The notes: generated from the letters alone by a model not told the origin. A stretch of 64,000 bases of DNA from Paenibacillus sp. RC67 (GCF_030020805.1 NZ_CP125098.1:1530001-1594000); one strand, 5' to 3'; positions 1 to 8,572 are shown, counted from the stretch's first letter. Numbers and translations: made by a program.

Positions 1-244
1 GCTGCGAGGAACGCAGCTTGAACCCGCCTCGCGTCCGCGTCAGCTTGAAGATGCCGATTCCGTGCGAACCGATATCTGGCTTAATATAAAGCGAGGAATG
101 GCTAGCCGTCATCTTTCTCATATTGGGGAGCGTGAACAGCCTTGTAAGGGGAATGTTTTTTTTCAGCGAACGATTCGCGGACAAATATCGGCAGACCCGC
201 AGCTTGGCTCTGATAGTGCGGCTGCGATAGTTCTTTTTGAACAC
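1..244 (-). CDS. YheC/YheD-family ATP-grasp protein, N-terminal part (runs off window)
   Basis: The minus strand is open from a GTG at 244 to the window edge. GGGAGGTGA lies six bases before the GTG. The translation contains LYIKPDIGSHGIGIFKL followed by RGGFKL, which resembles the ATP-grasp nucleotide-binding part of the spore-coat-associated YheC/YheD proteins (known family: endospore coat proteins of Bacillales). Only about 81 residues are visible, so the catalytic C-terminus is outside the window. The gene is divergent from the cassette array and probably marks the chromosomal flank. The family call is by motif memory and is moderately sure. Confidence 0.6.
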   Translation of the reverse strand, partial: MFKKNYRSRTIRAKLRVCRYLSANRSLKKNIPLTRLFTLPNMRKMTASHSSLYIKPDIGSHGIGIFKLTRTRGGFKLRSSQ

Positions 245-413
245 AATGAATCACCTCCCCAGTACTATATGACCTGCTTGGCAGAAGTTCGTGTGCGCTT
301 GTCAAATTCCGCGAATGGCCCCTCGTGCCGACAGGAGAGGGTGGTTTTTTGAGTACGGAAAGCTCAATTTACATATATACAAAATACAATGTAATTATAA
401 TTTACAAGTTTCA

Positions 414-442
414 TTGACGATCCTATGATTCTACTGTATTTT
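414..442 (+). promoter_or_regulatory. Sigma-A-like promoter at the head of the cassette array
   Basis: TTGACG, a 17-base spacer and TATTTT point into the array in an AT-rich stretch between the divergent YheC/YheD-like gene and the first repeat. By position it could serve as a common promoter, like Pc of integrons; that role is inference. Apart from this and the repeat remnant, nothing else is seen between 245 and 615. Confidence 0.45.
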
Positions 443-515
443 CATATAGTATTACACACCATATATGGAAATTCTCGACGAATCGCTACTAGTTCGAAAA
501 GGAGCATCGCAAAAA

Positions 516-560
516 TGCAGGCGCCTCGGCTGCTGTGTTACGAACGGGCAGAAGAGTATC
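516..560 (+). repeat. Cassette repeat, right part with weak hairpin (first of the array)
   Basis: GCAGGCGCCTCGGCTGCTG is followed by GAACGGGCAGAAGAGTATC, matching the right part of the compound repeat. No left part is present, as would be expected for the array boundary. Confidence 0.6.
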
Positions 561-615
561 AATTATGGTAATATTGGGATCATTGTTCGTTTGGGTAAGG
601 AGTGAATTTCCCATC

Positions 616-945
616 ATGTCAGTAGTAGCCTATATATTAGATCCGACTGATGAATTAGAAAGGGTGTTCTCAATACCTGTGGCATCTGAATCATTTTTTA
701 ATGAGTGTTGGGTCCCTGCGATAAAAGCAATGCAATTAAAGTGGGTAGAGCAATTTTCATGGGGAATAGATATAAGGAAAGAAGATTTGGATAAAGTCAT
801 TAACGAGCTGCTGCAAATTAGAGAGTGGTCACTTCACAATTTATTTGAAGTGAAGCAGGCACATATCCTTTACCGTATCGATTTGTTAATTACTAAACTA
901 CCAACGGCATTTGGACGAGAAAATGCTGTGATTTTCATTGGCTAG
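616..945 (+). CDS. Hypothetical cassette protein, 109 aa
   Basis: Start ATG 616 is chosen because AAGGAG lies upstream at about 13 bases and the more upstream frame overlaps the repeat. The protein is soluble-looking, helical and rich in acidic and aromatic residues, with no signal peptide or membrane segment. I do not recognise the family. It is the first gene of the array, preceded by a repeat right part and followed at 965 by a left part, so it fits a one-gene cassette. The promoter-like site at 414-442 reads toward it. Confidence 0.55.
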   Translation: MSVVAYILDPTDELERVFSIPVASESFFNECWVPAIKAMQLKWVEQFSWGIDIRKEDLDKVINELLQIREWSLHNLFEVKQAHILYRIDLLITKLPTAFGRENAVIFIG

Positions 946-964
946 AAACTTATTATTGTTGTTC

Positions 965-991
965 AACTAACGGGTACGATAGTTTAATAAA
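965..991 (+). repeat. Cassette repeat, left part before the recombinase
   Basis: ACTAACGGGTACGATAG and then TTTAATAAAG match the left consensus exactly up to the TTCAAT segment. The matching right part lies beyond the recombinase at 1935, so the recombinase occupies the place normally held by the hairpin. Confidence 0.8.
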
Positions 992-1055
992 GTCAGTCTA
1001 AAACCTTCCATAAGAAGCAAACTAGATTTAGTAGCTATTATGGGAGGTTTTATTT

Positions 1056-1899
1056 ATGATTTTAAGCAAGTTATGGCGACTGTATGAAGCTGATAAACGT
1101 ATCCAAGGGTTTAGTCCCAGTACATTGAAAGCCTACACCCTTCAGTTCAAGATGCTTGTAAGAGAGCTAGGAGACCTGGATATTTCTGAGATTACTTTGA
1201 ACTTGTTGAAAGAATACTTGGCAAAGCAGTCCGATCGCTTGAAACCCAGCAGTCTAGCACATCGCATACGTTTTGTTCGTTCCTTGTTCCGCTTTGCCTA
1301 TGAAGAGACATACTTATCATCGAACCTTCTTTGAAGCTACGCGAACCCAAAATGGACAAGCGTATTCCTAATTTTTTGATTGAGGAAGATGTCATTCACT
1401 TGAAAATCTCTTGCCAGTCCCTGAAGGAAAGGGCTCTTCTAGAGTTCCTATATAGATAGTACCGGCTGAAGGATTGGAGAGGTGGAGAAGTTGAACATCG
1501 AAGATCTGAACTGGGAGAACTGCTCCGCAATTGTAAATGGCAAGGGTTCAAAACAAAGAGAGGTTTACTTTACCACCGAATGTAAAGTGTGGTTGAAGAA
1601 GTACCTCGCGAGCCGTGAGGACTCTTGCAAGGCCTTATTTGTAACTGATACACATCCTACAACGGATGGCTATTCCGACGATCAGGTGGGCATTAAAACG
1701 TCTTGCTGATCGGGGAGAACTCGAAGCTAATGTATATCCACATCGGTTTCGTCATACCTATGCGTGCAAGCTCCTTGATAACGGAGCGCCATTAGATTTC
1801 ATTCAAGGCATGTTGGGGCATGAAAAAGCATCAACCACTCAAATATACGCCCAGCTGCGCGGGGAACGCCGGCGAGAACTCTATCGTCGTTACTTTTAG
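1056..1899 (+). pseudogene. Tyrosine recombinase (XerC/D-like integrase), frameshifted
   Basis: Three overlapping frames rebuild one phage-type integrase of about 280 aa. The N-terminal SAM-like core-binding domain is in the first frame (1056-1334). Catalytic segments follow: STG-RIGEV near 1460 with the first Arg, GKGSKQREVYF with the Lys, HRFRHTYACKLL with His-x-x-Arg, and GHEKASTTQIYAQL with the last His and the Tyr nucleophile. Lesions seen are a missing base near 1330, a duplicated ATAG and a TGA in place of a sense codon near 1455-1470, and a missing base near 1662. No extra segment typical of integron integrases is apparent. It lies between split halves of a cassette repeat and was probably the recombinase of the array. 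It should be inactive unless a functional copy exists elsewhere. Confidence 0.85.
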
Positions 1900-1934
1900 G
1901 TTGTAGCAGCGGTTGTAGTCTTAATGAAGCCGCC

Positions 1935-2030
1935 GCTCAACAAAAGGGCAGGTTAGCGTGGCGACATAGGCAGTTATGAAAACGAACAGGCAGCCAGCAA
2001 CTGGACGGCCTGTTGAATGATAAGGTATGC
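1935..2030 (+). repeat. Cassette repeat, right part after the recombinase plus a second hairpin
   Basis: GCTCAACAAAAGGGCAGG and TTAGCGTGGC form a right part. It is followed at 1985-2014 by a hairpin with AACAGGC/GCCTGTT arms, then GAATGATAAGG. The first 28 bases recur at 31039-31066 together with the recombinase tail. Two sites appear to be fused here. Confidence 0.6.
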
Positions 2031-2106
2031 TAAATGTAGAAAGGATTTATAACACTTATAGAGAAATCTAGAAAAGTGATTGATTCAGGATTCGGAGGTT
2101 ATTACG

Positions 2107-2583
2107 ATGATAAGTGTTCGGACAATGACTGGAGCTTTTCTTATTAATAATGATGATGTGTTAATGCTCAAACGATCAAAAAACAAAAAGATAGCCCCAG
2201 GCTTATGGTCGTGTATCGGAGGTCATGTTGAGCCACACGAGCATGGTTCACCCGAAAATTCTTGTTTACGTGAAATAGAAGAAGAGACGGGTATATCTCA
2301 TATTGAAATTGAAAATTTAACATTGCGATACATACTACTGCGACAAAAAGAAGATGAACTAAATCAACATTATATTTTCTTTGGTGATTCGAACACTAGA
2401 ACTATAAGTAGTTGCGATGAAGGTGAATTACATTGGGTGAAATTATCAGAAATGGCTAATTTGCAGATGTCTTTGAGTTTAAAACTAATGTATGAACATT
2501 ATCTCCATAATTCTAAAACAGACAATGTTTGGACGGGAACTTTTAGTGATGGAAAGATGTTATGGGCACAGTTGTTGAAGTAA
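2107..2583 (+). CDS. Nudix hydrolase
   Basis: Start ATG 2107 is set by GGAGG nine bases upstream; the in-frame ATG at 2080 lacks a ribosome site. The protein of 158 aa carries a Nudix box, G-HVEPH-E to REIEEETGI, with two more residues than usual between the Glu and the REIEEETG part. Nudix enzymes hydrolyse nucleoside diphosphates linked to another moiety; the substrate here is unknown. The stop codon TAA at 2581-2583 is the TAA of the following repeat. It is a single-gene cassette on the plus strand. Confidence 0.85.
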   Translation: MISVRTMTGAFLINNDDVLMLKRSKNKKIAPGLWSCIGGHVEPHEHGSPENSCLREIEEETGISHIEIENLTLRYILLRQKEDELNQHYIFFGDSNTRTISSCDEGELHWVKLSEMANLQMSLSLKLMYEHYLHNSKTDNVWTGTFSDGKMLWAQLLK

Positions 2584-2670
2584 CGGGTAACGATAGCGAA
2601 ATAACTACACCATGAAAAAGCTGCCGCTTTGAACGGCAGCTTTGTTACGTTACAGACAGGTTAGTTGAAC
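2579..2670 (+). repeat. Cassette repeat, complete
   Basis: Left part GTAACGGGTAACGATAG, hairpin AAAGCTGCCG/CGGCAGCTTT with a seven-base loop (2617-2643), and a diverged right part TTACAGACAGGTTAG. Confidence 0.8.
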
Positions 2671-2722
2671 ATAACTTGTGTTAAAATATGGATATATTAT
2701 CTAAAAAAGGTGGTATGTCTCA

Positions 2723-3082
2723 ATGGAAAGCTATGCAAAGATAATGGGAATTCGGTTTCCAAAACTCACACTTGACGGAACTGTGGAAACTCTTAGTGAC
2801 GAAATCGAACAGAATAAATCAGAACTATTCCATGTTATTAAAGTAAATCCAGAGATCACAATGGCTTGTCAGAAGGATAGTTCGTTACGCTCAATTGTAG
2901 ATGAAGCTGGTCTAATAACAGCTGATGGTATTGGGATTGTTAGGGCGTCTCGTTTAAGAGGAGGAAATCTTCCTGAACGTATTACTGGTTATGATACCTT
3001 GCTAAGGTTGCTCAAGTACGGAGCACATTGCCCTGACGAAAACGGATCTTATCTACTTGGGGGTAACTTAATATGCATATGA
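2723..3082 (+). pseudogene. WecG/TagA-family glycosyltransferase, truncated
   Basis: AAGGTGG precedes ATG 2723. The 119 residues match the N-terminal half of WecG/TagA/CpsF glycosyltransferases, which add ManNAc or a related sugar to a polyprenyl-linked acceptor in teichoic acid or capsule synthesis. Visible motifs are VNPEITMACQKD, ITADGIGIV and PERITGYD. The family is usually about 240 aa. Homology stops near YLLGG at about 3063, where the sequence runs straight into the ribosome site of the next gene. No repeat lies between, so a deletion seems to have fused two cassettes. Confidence 0.75.
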
Positions 3083-5025
3083 GGGAGTATTTAGTCCAAG
3101 TGGCGGAGCAAATGACTTCTCGCCCATTACCAGAATTCACTACGGAATCAGAATTGCAAATTTGGCGAAAAGAAAAACAACGTCAGTTTCATCGGATGTT
3201 AGGAATTGATCAATACCTACAACAAGAACGCTCTCCTTTAAACATAAAAGTTACAGGGACGCTGAAGCGAGATACATACAGAGTAGACAAATTATATTAT
3301 GAAAGTTTACCAGGTTTATATGTTGCGGGAAACTTGTATGTACCGAATAACATTGTTCGATCTGTACCTGGTATTATCTATGTCTGCGGACACGCCAAGA
3401 ACCAAAAGACTCACTATCAAGAGCATGCCCGGAAGTTTGCTCAATTGGGTTTTGTCACACTAATTATAGATACCATTCAAAATGGTGAAGTGCTCGGTGA
3501 ACATTACGGTACAAACAATCATGGATGTTTTCACTGGATTAGCCGGGGATATTCGCCTGCAGGCGTGGAAGTATGGAACGCCATCAGAGGCTTAGATTTA
3601 CTCAGCGAGTTGAAAGAAGTAGACGAGACGCGTTTAGGAATGACGGGAATCTCAGGAGGTGGAGCAACAAGTTGGTGGACTGCTTGCGCGGATGATAGGG
3701 TAAAGATAGTGGCACCTTCTTGTGGTACCGGAACCCTAGCCTCTCATCTTAGTGAACGTACAATCGATGATCATTGTGACTGCATGATTCCCACTAATCC
3801 ATATGGCTGGTCGATGATTGAAATGTATGCCCTCATTGCACCGCGCCCATGTTTGATTGTAAGTGCATCTGCGGATAAGTTATTTAAGAGTGATTCGATA
3901 CATCTTGTATATGAGAAGCTAAAATTGTTTTATCAACAAGTCGGAGCAGAAGACAAGCTCGGGTTGATGATGTTTTACGGTCCTCATTCCTATAATTCCG
4001 ATTCGCGTAAGGAGATTTTTCATTTTTTCATGAGCCATCTGATGCCTACTACTATTCATAATGAATTGTCTGACGTAGATGGGTTTAAAGAAAAAAATGA
4101 AGATTTGCTTGTCTATAACGGCATTAATCCTCCTAATGATGAGTCAACCACGGTTCAGGATTGGTTTATCCCCTTGACGAAGACATATATGATTAGAAAT
4201 CAAAGAGAATTAAATTTTGAGAGGGATGAACTGGTAAAAAAACTGTATACAGAAAGTTTTTCCGCTTTTACACAAGACCATGAAGTTGTTGATGTTCGAA
4301 TAGAGCAGAGCTATATAGACAAGGAAACTTATTGGAGTACACATAAATTTTCCTTTTCGCCTGATTCATATTGGCGGTTAAATGGTGAACTACTCTGCCC
4401 TCTAACAGTTTCTTCATCCCCTGCTCCGGTGGTGATTGCCCTTAGAGAAGCTGGTGCGGCCCGCGGCATTCTAAAAAGTTATCCTCTATTAGAGGGATTG
4501 GACGATAAATGGGTACGCACAAGAATCGATCCGCGAGGTACAGGGGATACATCATGGGGTCCAGAACTTAGTCTGCATTTACGTCGTGCATCTAATTGGA
4601 CAGGACGGACGATTGCTTCCATGAGAGTTTGGGACGTTTTACGAGGAGTTCAGGCGGTTCGTTCCTTTCGTGAAATAGATCCTAAACGAGTGGTATTGGC
4701 TGCCAAAGGAGAGATGGTTGCCGTCGCTCTCTATGCTGCGCTGCTTGATGATCAGATTGCTGGTGTCATTATACAGAATCCACCTGCCACACAAAATGCT
4801 CTAAGTGAACCGAATGGAACCGGTCCGGCGATAGAAATAATTCATAGCTTACGTTATACTGATTTGCCACAAGTTGCCGGATTACTTTGGCCGAAGCCAC
4901 TGGTGTTTATTGGGCAAAGACCGGAAACGTACCGTTGGACAGAGCAATTATATCGTCGAATCGGTCATCCAGGTGGGATATGGCACGTTAAGTCGTTAGC
5001 AGAATGGCCTGGGTTAGTTGAGTAA
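3073..5025 (+). CDS. Two-lobed alpha/beta hydrolase (acetyl-xylan-esterase/dienelactone-hydrolase-like), 650 aa
   Basis: GGGGGT precedes ATG 3073 (ATG 3079 is possible). The N-terminal lobe of about 340 residues has the nucleophile elbow GISGGG, an acid candidate in SASADKLF and a His in GPHSYN, giving a Ser-Asp-His triad on an alpha/beta fold. The C-terminal lobe (about 400-640) again looks like an alpha/beta hydrolase (RTRIDPRGTGD, LWPKPLVFIG) but the elbow position reads AKGEM without a Ser, so it is probably non-catalytic. There is no signal peptide, so it should be cytosolic. The substrate is likely an ester, perhaps an acylated sugar; this is inference. It is unusually large for this array. 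Confidence 0.7.
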   Translation: MHMREYLVQVAEQMTSRPLPEFTTESELQIWRKEKQRQFHRMLGIDQYLQQERSPLNIKVTGTLKRDTYRVDKLYYESLPGLYVAGNLYVPNNIVRSVPGIIYVCGHAKNQKTHYQEHARKFAQLGFVTLIIDTIQNGEVLGEHYGTNNHGCFHWISRGYSPAGVEVWNAIRGLDLLSELKEVDETRLGMTGISGGGATSWWTACADDRVKIVAPSCGTGTLASHLSERTIDDHCDCMIPTNPYGWSMIEMYALIAPRPCLIVSASADKLFKSDSIHLVYEKLKLFYQQVGAEDKLGLMMFYGPHSYNSDSRKEIFHFFMSHLMPTTIHNELSDVDGFKEKNEDLLVYNGINPPNDESTTVQDWFIPLTKTYMIRNQRELNFERDELVKKLYTESFSAFTQDHEVVDVRIEQSYIDKETYWSTHKFSFSPDSYWRLNGELLCPLTVSSSPAPVVIALREAGAARGILKSYPLLEGLDDKWVRTRIDPRGTGDTSWGPELSLHLRRASNWTGRTIASMRVWDVLRGVQAVRSFREIDPKRVVLAAKGEMVAVALYAALLDDQIAGVIIQNPPATQNALSEPNGTGPAIEIIHSLRYTDLPQVAGLLWPKPLVFIGQRPETYRWTEQLYRRIGHPGGIWHVKSLAEWPGLVE

Positions 5026-5115
5026 TAGAAACGAAGCGATATCCCCCGCTAGAAGTACGGATTCCTTGTTTGGCTGAATTTCATTGTACAGTTGATAGCT
5101 CTCTTACACCCGCTC

Positions 5116-5146
5116 TGATTGAGCTAAAGGGCAGGATAATTCAATC
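5116..5146 (+). repeat. Cassette repeat, right part
   Basis: GAGCTAAAGGGCAGGATAAT followed by TCAAT. This copy shows that the right part carries the same TTCAAT tail as the left part, so the two parts are direct repeats. The preceding 90 bases hold no clear hairpin. Confidence 0.7.
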
Positions 5147-5193
5147 ATAAAGGGAATTACCATATTTGTGTAATCTACTATAAGGGGGATATT

Positions 5194-5748
5194 TTGTTGA
5201 TACTTAAGGCTGTTTTTGTGGATCGTGACGGAACTTTAGGTGGGAATGGTCACTTCATTCATCCTCAAGATTTTGAGTTGTTCCCTTCGTCTTTAGCGGC
5301 ACTGAAGTTATTAAAAGATCATGGAATCAAAATATTTGCCCTTACTAATCAACACAATATTACTAGAGGACTAGCGACGGAATTAGAATTTCAAAAAGAA
5401 TTTGAAAGTTATGGATTCGATGCGGCTTATATATGTCCTCATGAGCCTGAGGAGGGTTGTGAGTGTCATAAACCACGACCAGGCATGCTTCAAAAAGCAG
5501 CAACTGAGCATGAACTAGATCTTACTCAATGTGCTGTTATTGGTGACGTGGGTTCTACAGATATGCTTGCAGCTGCCGCAGTCGGAGCCAAAAGAATCCT
5601 TGTAGAGACAGGCTGGGGCAAACAATCTTTGGAGATATACCGTCACAAGTGGTATGAGCAAGCCTCACCAGATTTTGTTGCGAGGGACCTCTTAGATGCT
5701 GCAAAATGGCTAGTTGGTAGCATTCGTAAAAATCAAGAATTGGTATGA
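5194..5748 (+). CDS. HAD-IIIA phosphatase, GmhB/histidinol-phosphatase-like
   Basis: Start TTG 5194 follows AAGGGGGA by four bases. The 184-aa protein has HAD motif I VDRDGTL, a Thr in ALTNQ (motif II), a Lys in CHKPRPGM (motif III) and GDVGSTDM (motif IV). The loop CPHEPEEGCECHKP has the Cys/His pattern of the zinc loop of GmhB-like phosphatases. These dephosphorylate small phosphorylated metabolites such as heptose bisphosphate or histidinol phosphate; the substrate here cannot be told. Single-gene cassette, plus strand. Confidence 0.8.
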   Translation: MLILKAVFVDRDGTLGGNGHFIHPQDFELFPSSLAALKLLKDHGIKIFALTNQHNITRGLATELEFQKEFESYGFDAAYICPHEPEEGCECHKPRPGMLQKAATEHELDLTQCAVIGDVGSTDMLAAAAVGAKRILVETGWGKQSLEIYRHKWYEQASPDFVARDLLDAAKWLVGSIRKNQELV

Positions 5749-5752
5749 CGCT

Positions 5753-5828
5753 TTACGCTAAACAATAACACCATGACAACAGGTTGCCGAGATCATCGAC
5801 AGCCTGTTCAGCTAACTGCAGTTTAACG
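5753..5828 (+). repeat. Cassette repeat, degenerate left part
   Basis: Hairpin AACAGG-TTGCC/GACAGCCTGTT (5778-5808), then CAGCTAACTGCAGTTTAACG as the right part. The left part is eroded to CGCTAAACAATAAC. Confidence 0.6.
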
Positions 5829-5884
5829 TAATTTCTGAACTACGGAAACGTATGAGTGGATGAGTTCTTTTTAAAGGAGTGTGA

Positions 5885-6499
5885 TTGTGTTTGTTGATTT
5901 CGGAGTTTGATTATGACCAGCTTCCTCGCTATCATATTGATTCGATACTATTTAATAATCTAGTTGATGACGGAGCTAATGGCGATATAATTTTTGTGTT
6001 TGGAAGTAAAAAAAGTCTAAAGTATCGATGTCCTAGAGCGATTGAACTATACAAGGAGAAGCGAGCTTCAAAAATCTTATTTTCTGGAGGGGTACAGTGG
6101 GACGGACAACATGATGTCGAAGCAATGGTGATGAGCGAGGAAGCAAAAAAACATGGAGTTTCAGAAATGGATATTTTGGTCGAACCATTATCCAAGCATA
6201 CAAGAGACAATGTATTATTTTCTTCTAAAATATTGGAGAGCAGCATCGGGTTAGCAAACATTCGAAGAATTTTAATTGTTACAACTGCTTACCATATGCG
6301 ACGTTCTTTTATGACCATGATGACTTATTTGCCTGCTTCAATAGCTTATACATTTTGTCCAGTAAATGACCAGAGCACAACAAGAGACAATTGGTTCCTG
6401 AGTGAAAAAGGAACTGTGAGGGTACGAGAAGAGTGCAGAAAAATTATCACATACACAAGGAACGGGCAATTAAGAGATTTTGACATAGAGTTGAACTAA
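5885..6499 (+). CDS. YdcF/SanA-like DUF218 protein
   Basis: AAAGGAG precedes alternative TTG starts at 5885 and 5891. The ~204-aa protein shows the DUF218 pattern: an early FVFGSKK strand, RAIELYKEKRASKILFSGG, EPLSKHTRDN, and TTAYHMRRS. Related proteins (ElyC, SanA, YdcF) act in envelope metabolism, but usually carry a membrane segment that is absent here. Function is not known. The TAA stop at 6497-6499 is the TAA of the following repeat. Single-gene cassette. Confidence 0.7.
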   Translation: MCLLISEFDYDQLPRYHIDSILFNNLVDDGANGDIIFVFGSKKSLKYRCPRAIELYKEKRASKILFSGGVQWDGQHDVEAMVMSEEAKKHGVSEMDILVEPLSKHTRDNVLFSSKILESSIGLANIRRILIVTTAYHMRRSFMTMMTYLPASIAYTFCPVNDQSTTRDNWFLSEKGTVRVREECRKIITYTRNGQLRDFDIELN

Positions 6500-6637
6500 C
6501 GGGTACGTTAGTTGAATAAAGGACTCTATACAAACGATGAAGGAGCTGCCGTGGCAGCTCCTTTTTACATGTTCACAAAATATTGAATTTTATACAAATG
6601 TCCTGCTGGGCGTTTACCTAATGGGCAGGATAATGCA
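6493..6637 (+). repeat. Cassette repeat, complete, terminator-like hairpin
   Basis: Left part GAACTAACGGGTACGTTAG, hairpin GGAGCTGCC/GGCAGCTCC followed by TTTTT (6541-6565), and right part CCTAATGGGCAGGATAATG at 6617-6635. The segment from GGACTCTATACAAACGATG to the hairpin recurs almost unchanged at 52.52 kb. Confidence 0.8.
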
Positions 6638-6687
6638 GGAAATATATGGTGCTTTCCTAAATAGTAAAATAAGGGGAATATGTCTCA

Positions 6688-7881
6688 CTATTCCCTAAAT
6701 CTATCAGCCAACGATTCTCTCCATTTGTGACAAAAGTCAGAAGCTGTACAACCAAAAATGTTCTCAAGGTCAGATGGATTTCTAATTAGTTTATTTAAGA
6801 CGGTTGCTCCATATTGCTTTAATACAAATTCAACGAGTGTATAGGAGAATTGAAACCCTTTCTTTGTTTCGAAATCCCAGCTATTATCACTTAAATCCTC
6901 TAAGCTAGGGATCAGACCTTGCTTAACTAGCTGAACGATAGACTTATTAATGTATCGCTCAGTCATTAATTCTGCTTGATAACCACCTAGTCCTTGATAT
7001 ATCCATTTAGGGGTAGCAGGGTTTATCTCTTTGACTAAGCATATAGTGAAAAGATGAACAACTGATTTTAGAATCGATTCATACGTGTGTTCTGGACCAG
7101 GTTGGAGAGGGGATGTGATTTTAATCGTGTTTCCCTCGACAACGCCCATGAACCAATTCGGAGCATTCGGTTCATTAACAGCCAGATGAAAGGCTTGAAG
7201 GTCTTCATAAATTTCGATGGTAATCTTTTTTGAAGGCTTCGCCTTCACTAAGTTAAATATTTGCCCAACTTTGAGGCTCATATGGTCGATAATGTTTTGA
7301 TACACTTGTTTATTTGCAGGATCGCTGCCGACAGAATGACCGGCGCTTACTAGATGAATGAAAGCAGCAGCGGATGGTGCGTTGTTAACTTCAACATCAT
7401 AATGGAATTGATGGTTTAATTTCTTTAAAGCACGATATAAGCGATTTTTAACAGCGCTTAAACTCAAACCAACCATTTCAGATATTTCGAATAGTTTAAA
7501 GCCTCCGTCATAGTGTAAAGATATAATCTCACGATCCAGCTCATTTAAGCATGTTAATGCCATTGAAATATCGATTCGCAGTTCAACATTTTCTGTAAAT
7601 TCAAAACTAACAAAGGTATGATGCTGCTCGATCTCAACAATGGACTTATGATTTCGATGCTTTCTCCGGTATTCATTTTTTAGATTATTATTTGCTATTT
7701 TGAATAACCAAGTAAATAAAGTCGATTCACTATTAAAAGCGTGATGGTTTTCATATGCTTTTATAAATGTTAATTGGGTTAAATCTTCAGCGCAGTGAGC
7801 ATCTATCTTTAGTGAAAGATATCTCTTGATTCTGTCATAATATAGTGCAATAACGTCTTCAAAACGTTCTCGAGGGTCCAT
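6688..7881 (-). CDS. ECF-type sigma factor with C-terminal inactive peptidase-like domain
   Basis: GGGAGGAGG precedes ATG at 7881 on the minus strand. Residues 1-165 are an ECF sigma factor: region 2 (YYDRIKRYLSLKI to FTWLFKIANNNLKNEYRRK) and region 4 (LDREIISLHYDGGFKLFEISEMVGLSLSAVKNRL, here split: LDREIISLHYDG and VGLSLSAVKNRL). The C-terminal 200 residues resemble gluzincin peptidases of the MA clan: a helix ending VVHLFTICL takes the place of HExxH, and PKWIYQGLGGYQAE matches the distal W-x-x-E/G-Y motif. The catalytic Glu and second His are absent, so it may be a sensing domain. It faces against the array and diverges from the GNAT gene. No anti-sigma gene is adjacent. Confidence 0.75.
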   Translation of the reverse strand: MDPRERFEDVIALYYDRIKRYLSLKIDAHCAEDLTQLTFIKAYENHHAFNSESTLFTWLFKIANNNLKNEYRRKHRNHKSIVEIEQHHTFVSFEFTENVELRIDISMALTCLNELDREIISLHYDGGFKLFEISEMVGLSLSAVKNRLYRALKKLNHQFHYDVEVNNAPSAAAFIHLVSAGHSVGSDPANKQVYQNIIDHMSLKVGQIFNLVKAKPSKKITIEIYEDLQAFHLAVNEPNAPNWFMGVVEGNTIKITSPLQPGPEHTYESILKSVVHLFTICLVKEINPATPKWIYQGLGGYQAELMTERYINKSIVQLVKQGLIPSLEDLSDNSWDFETKKGFQFSYTLVEFVLKQYGATVLNKLIRNPSDLENIFGCTASDFCHKWRESLADRFRE

Positions 7882-7900
7882 TTATTACCTCCTCCCATAT

Positions 7901-7981
7901 ATTAGACACCCGGCGAGAGGAAAAAGCCACGATTCATTTTTTTTTTGATAAGTGGCTTTCTGTGGCTTTCGCGTGTCTAAT
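7901..7981. promoter_or_regulatory. Imperfect inverted repeat between the sigma-factor and GNAT genes
   Basis: ATTAGACAC at 7901-7909 and GTGTCTAAT at 7973-7981 are exact inverted copies. Inside lie AAAGCCAC and two GTGGCTTT copies (7952, 7962) around a T10 run. The 81 bases span the divergent promoter region, so they may be an operator, an ECF-type promoter pair, or ends of a small miniature element. Confidence 0.5.
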
Positions 7982-8010
7982 GTGGTGAAGTCGAAAAATT
8001 ATGGAGGTTG

Positions 8011-8478
8011 ATGAAAAGCATGGATATTCAAATTGTTAATTTGGCAGATCGGATGGAGTATGTAGATGAAGTAAGTGAATGGTTTTGGCACAAATGGGGT
8101 AAATACCAAACGAAAGAAAATATGAAGTACACCACTATTCATACTGCTCAACACGATCGAGTTCCTTTAACGTATATCGCGCTTTCTGGTGACAGATTGG
8201 TCGGTACGATAGCGATTTGGACAAATGATTTGCGCTGCAGACAAGATTTGTTTCCGTGGATGACGAATTTATTTGTTAAAAAAGATATGCAGGATCAAGG
8301 GATAGATATTTTATTGCAAAATCACATCATCAAAGTTGTTCAAAAGTTAGGCTTTACCAAATTATATCTTATCTCTACAAATGATAACGAGTACTATGAA
8401 AATACAGGATGGACATTCATGGAAACTGCACCAATGGTGATGGGAGATATGACCAAAATCTATTATAAGAATTTGTAG
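8011..8478 (+). CDS. GNAT-family N-acetyltransferase
   Basis: GGAGG at 8003-8007 serves ATG 8011 or ATG 8020 (8020 gives the natural N-terminus MDIQIVNLAD). About 155 aa. The core reads PLTYIALSGDRLVGTIAIW, then PWMTNLFVKKDMQDQGID in the place of the acetyl-CoA loop (the usual R/Q-x-x-G-x-G/A is only partly kept), then KLGFTKLYLISTNDNEYYENTGWTF, here split as LGFTKLYLIST and YYENTGW. It should transfer an acetyl group from acetyl-CoA to an unknown amine. Shares its cassette with the divergent sigma factor. Confidence 0.75.
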   Translation: MKSMDIQIVNLADRMEYVDEVSEWFWHKWGKYQTKENMKYTTIHTAQHDRVPLTYIALSGDRLVGTIAIWTNDLRCRQDLFPWMTNLFVKKDMQDQGIDILLQNHIIKVVQKLGFTKLYLISTNDNEYYENTGWTFMETAPMVMGDMTKIYYKNL

Positions 8479-8572
8479 TTTAAATTAAGATATCCGTAAT
8501 TACATTCAATACGCCAACACAGAAGGTTTAAAGGAAATTATGTTTAAAGTTTCATCACATCGGCGACGGAAT

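Noticed and set aside
1056..1899. Prophage integrase
   Set aside because: No phage structural, lysis or replication genes are near; the gene is embedded in the cassette repeat.
7901..7981. Terminal inverted repeats of a transposon
   Set aside because: The arms are only nine perfect bases apart by 63 bases and no transposase or target duplication is present; kept only as a possible regulatory repeat.
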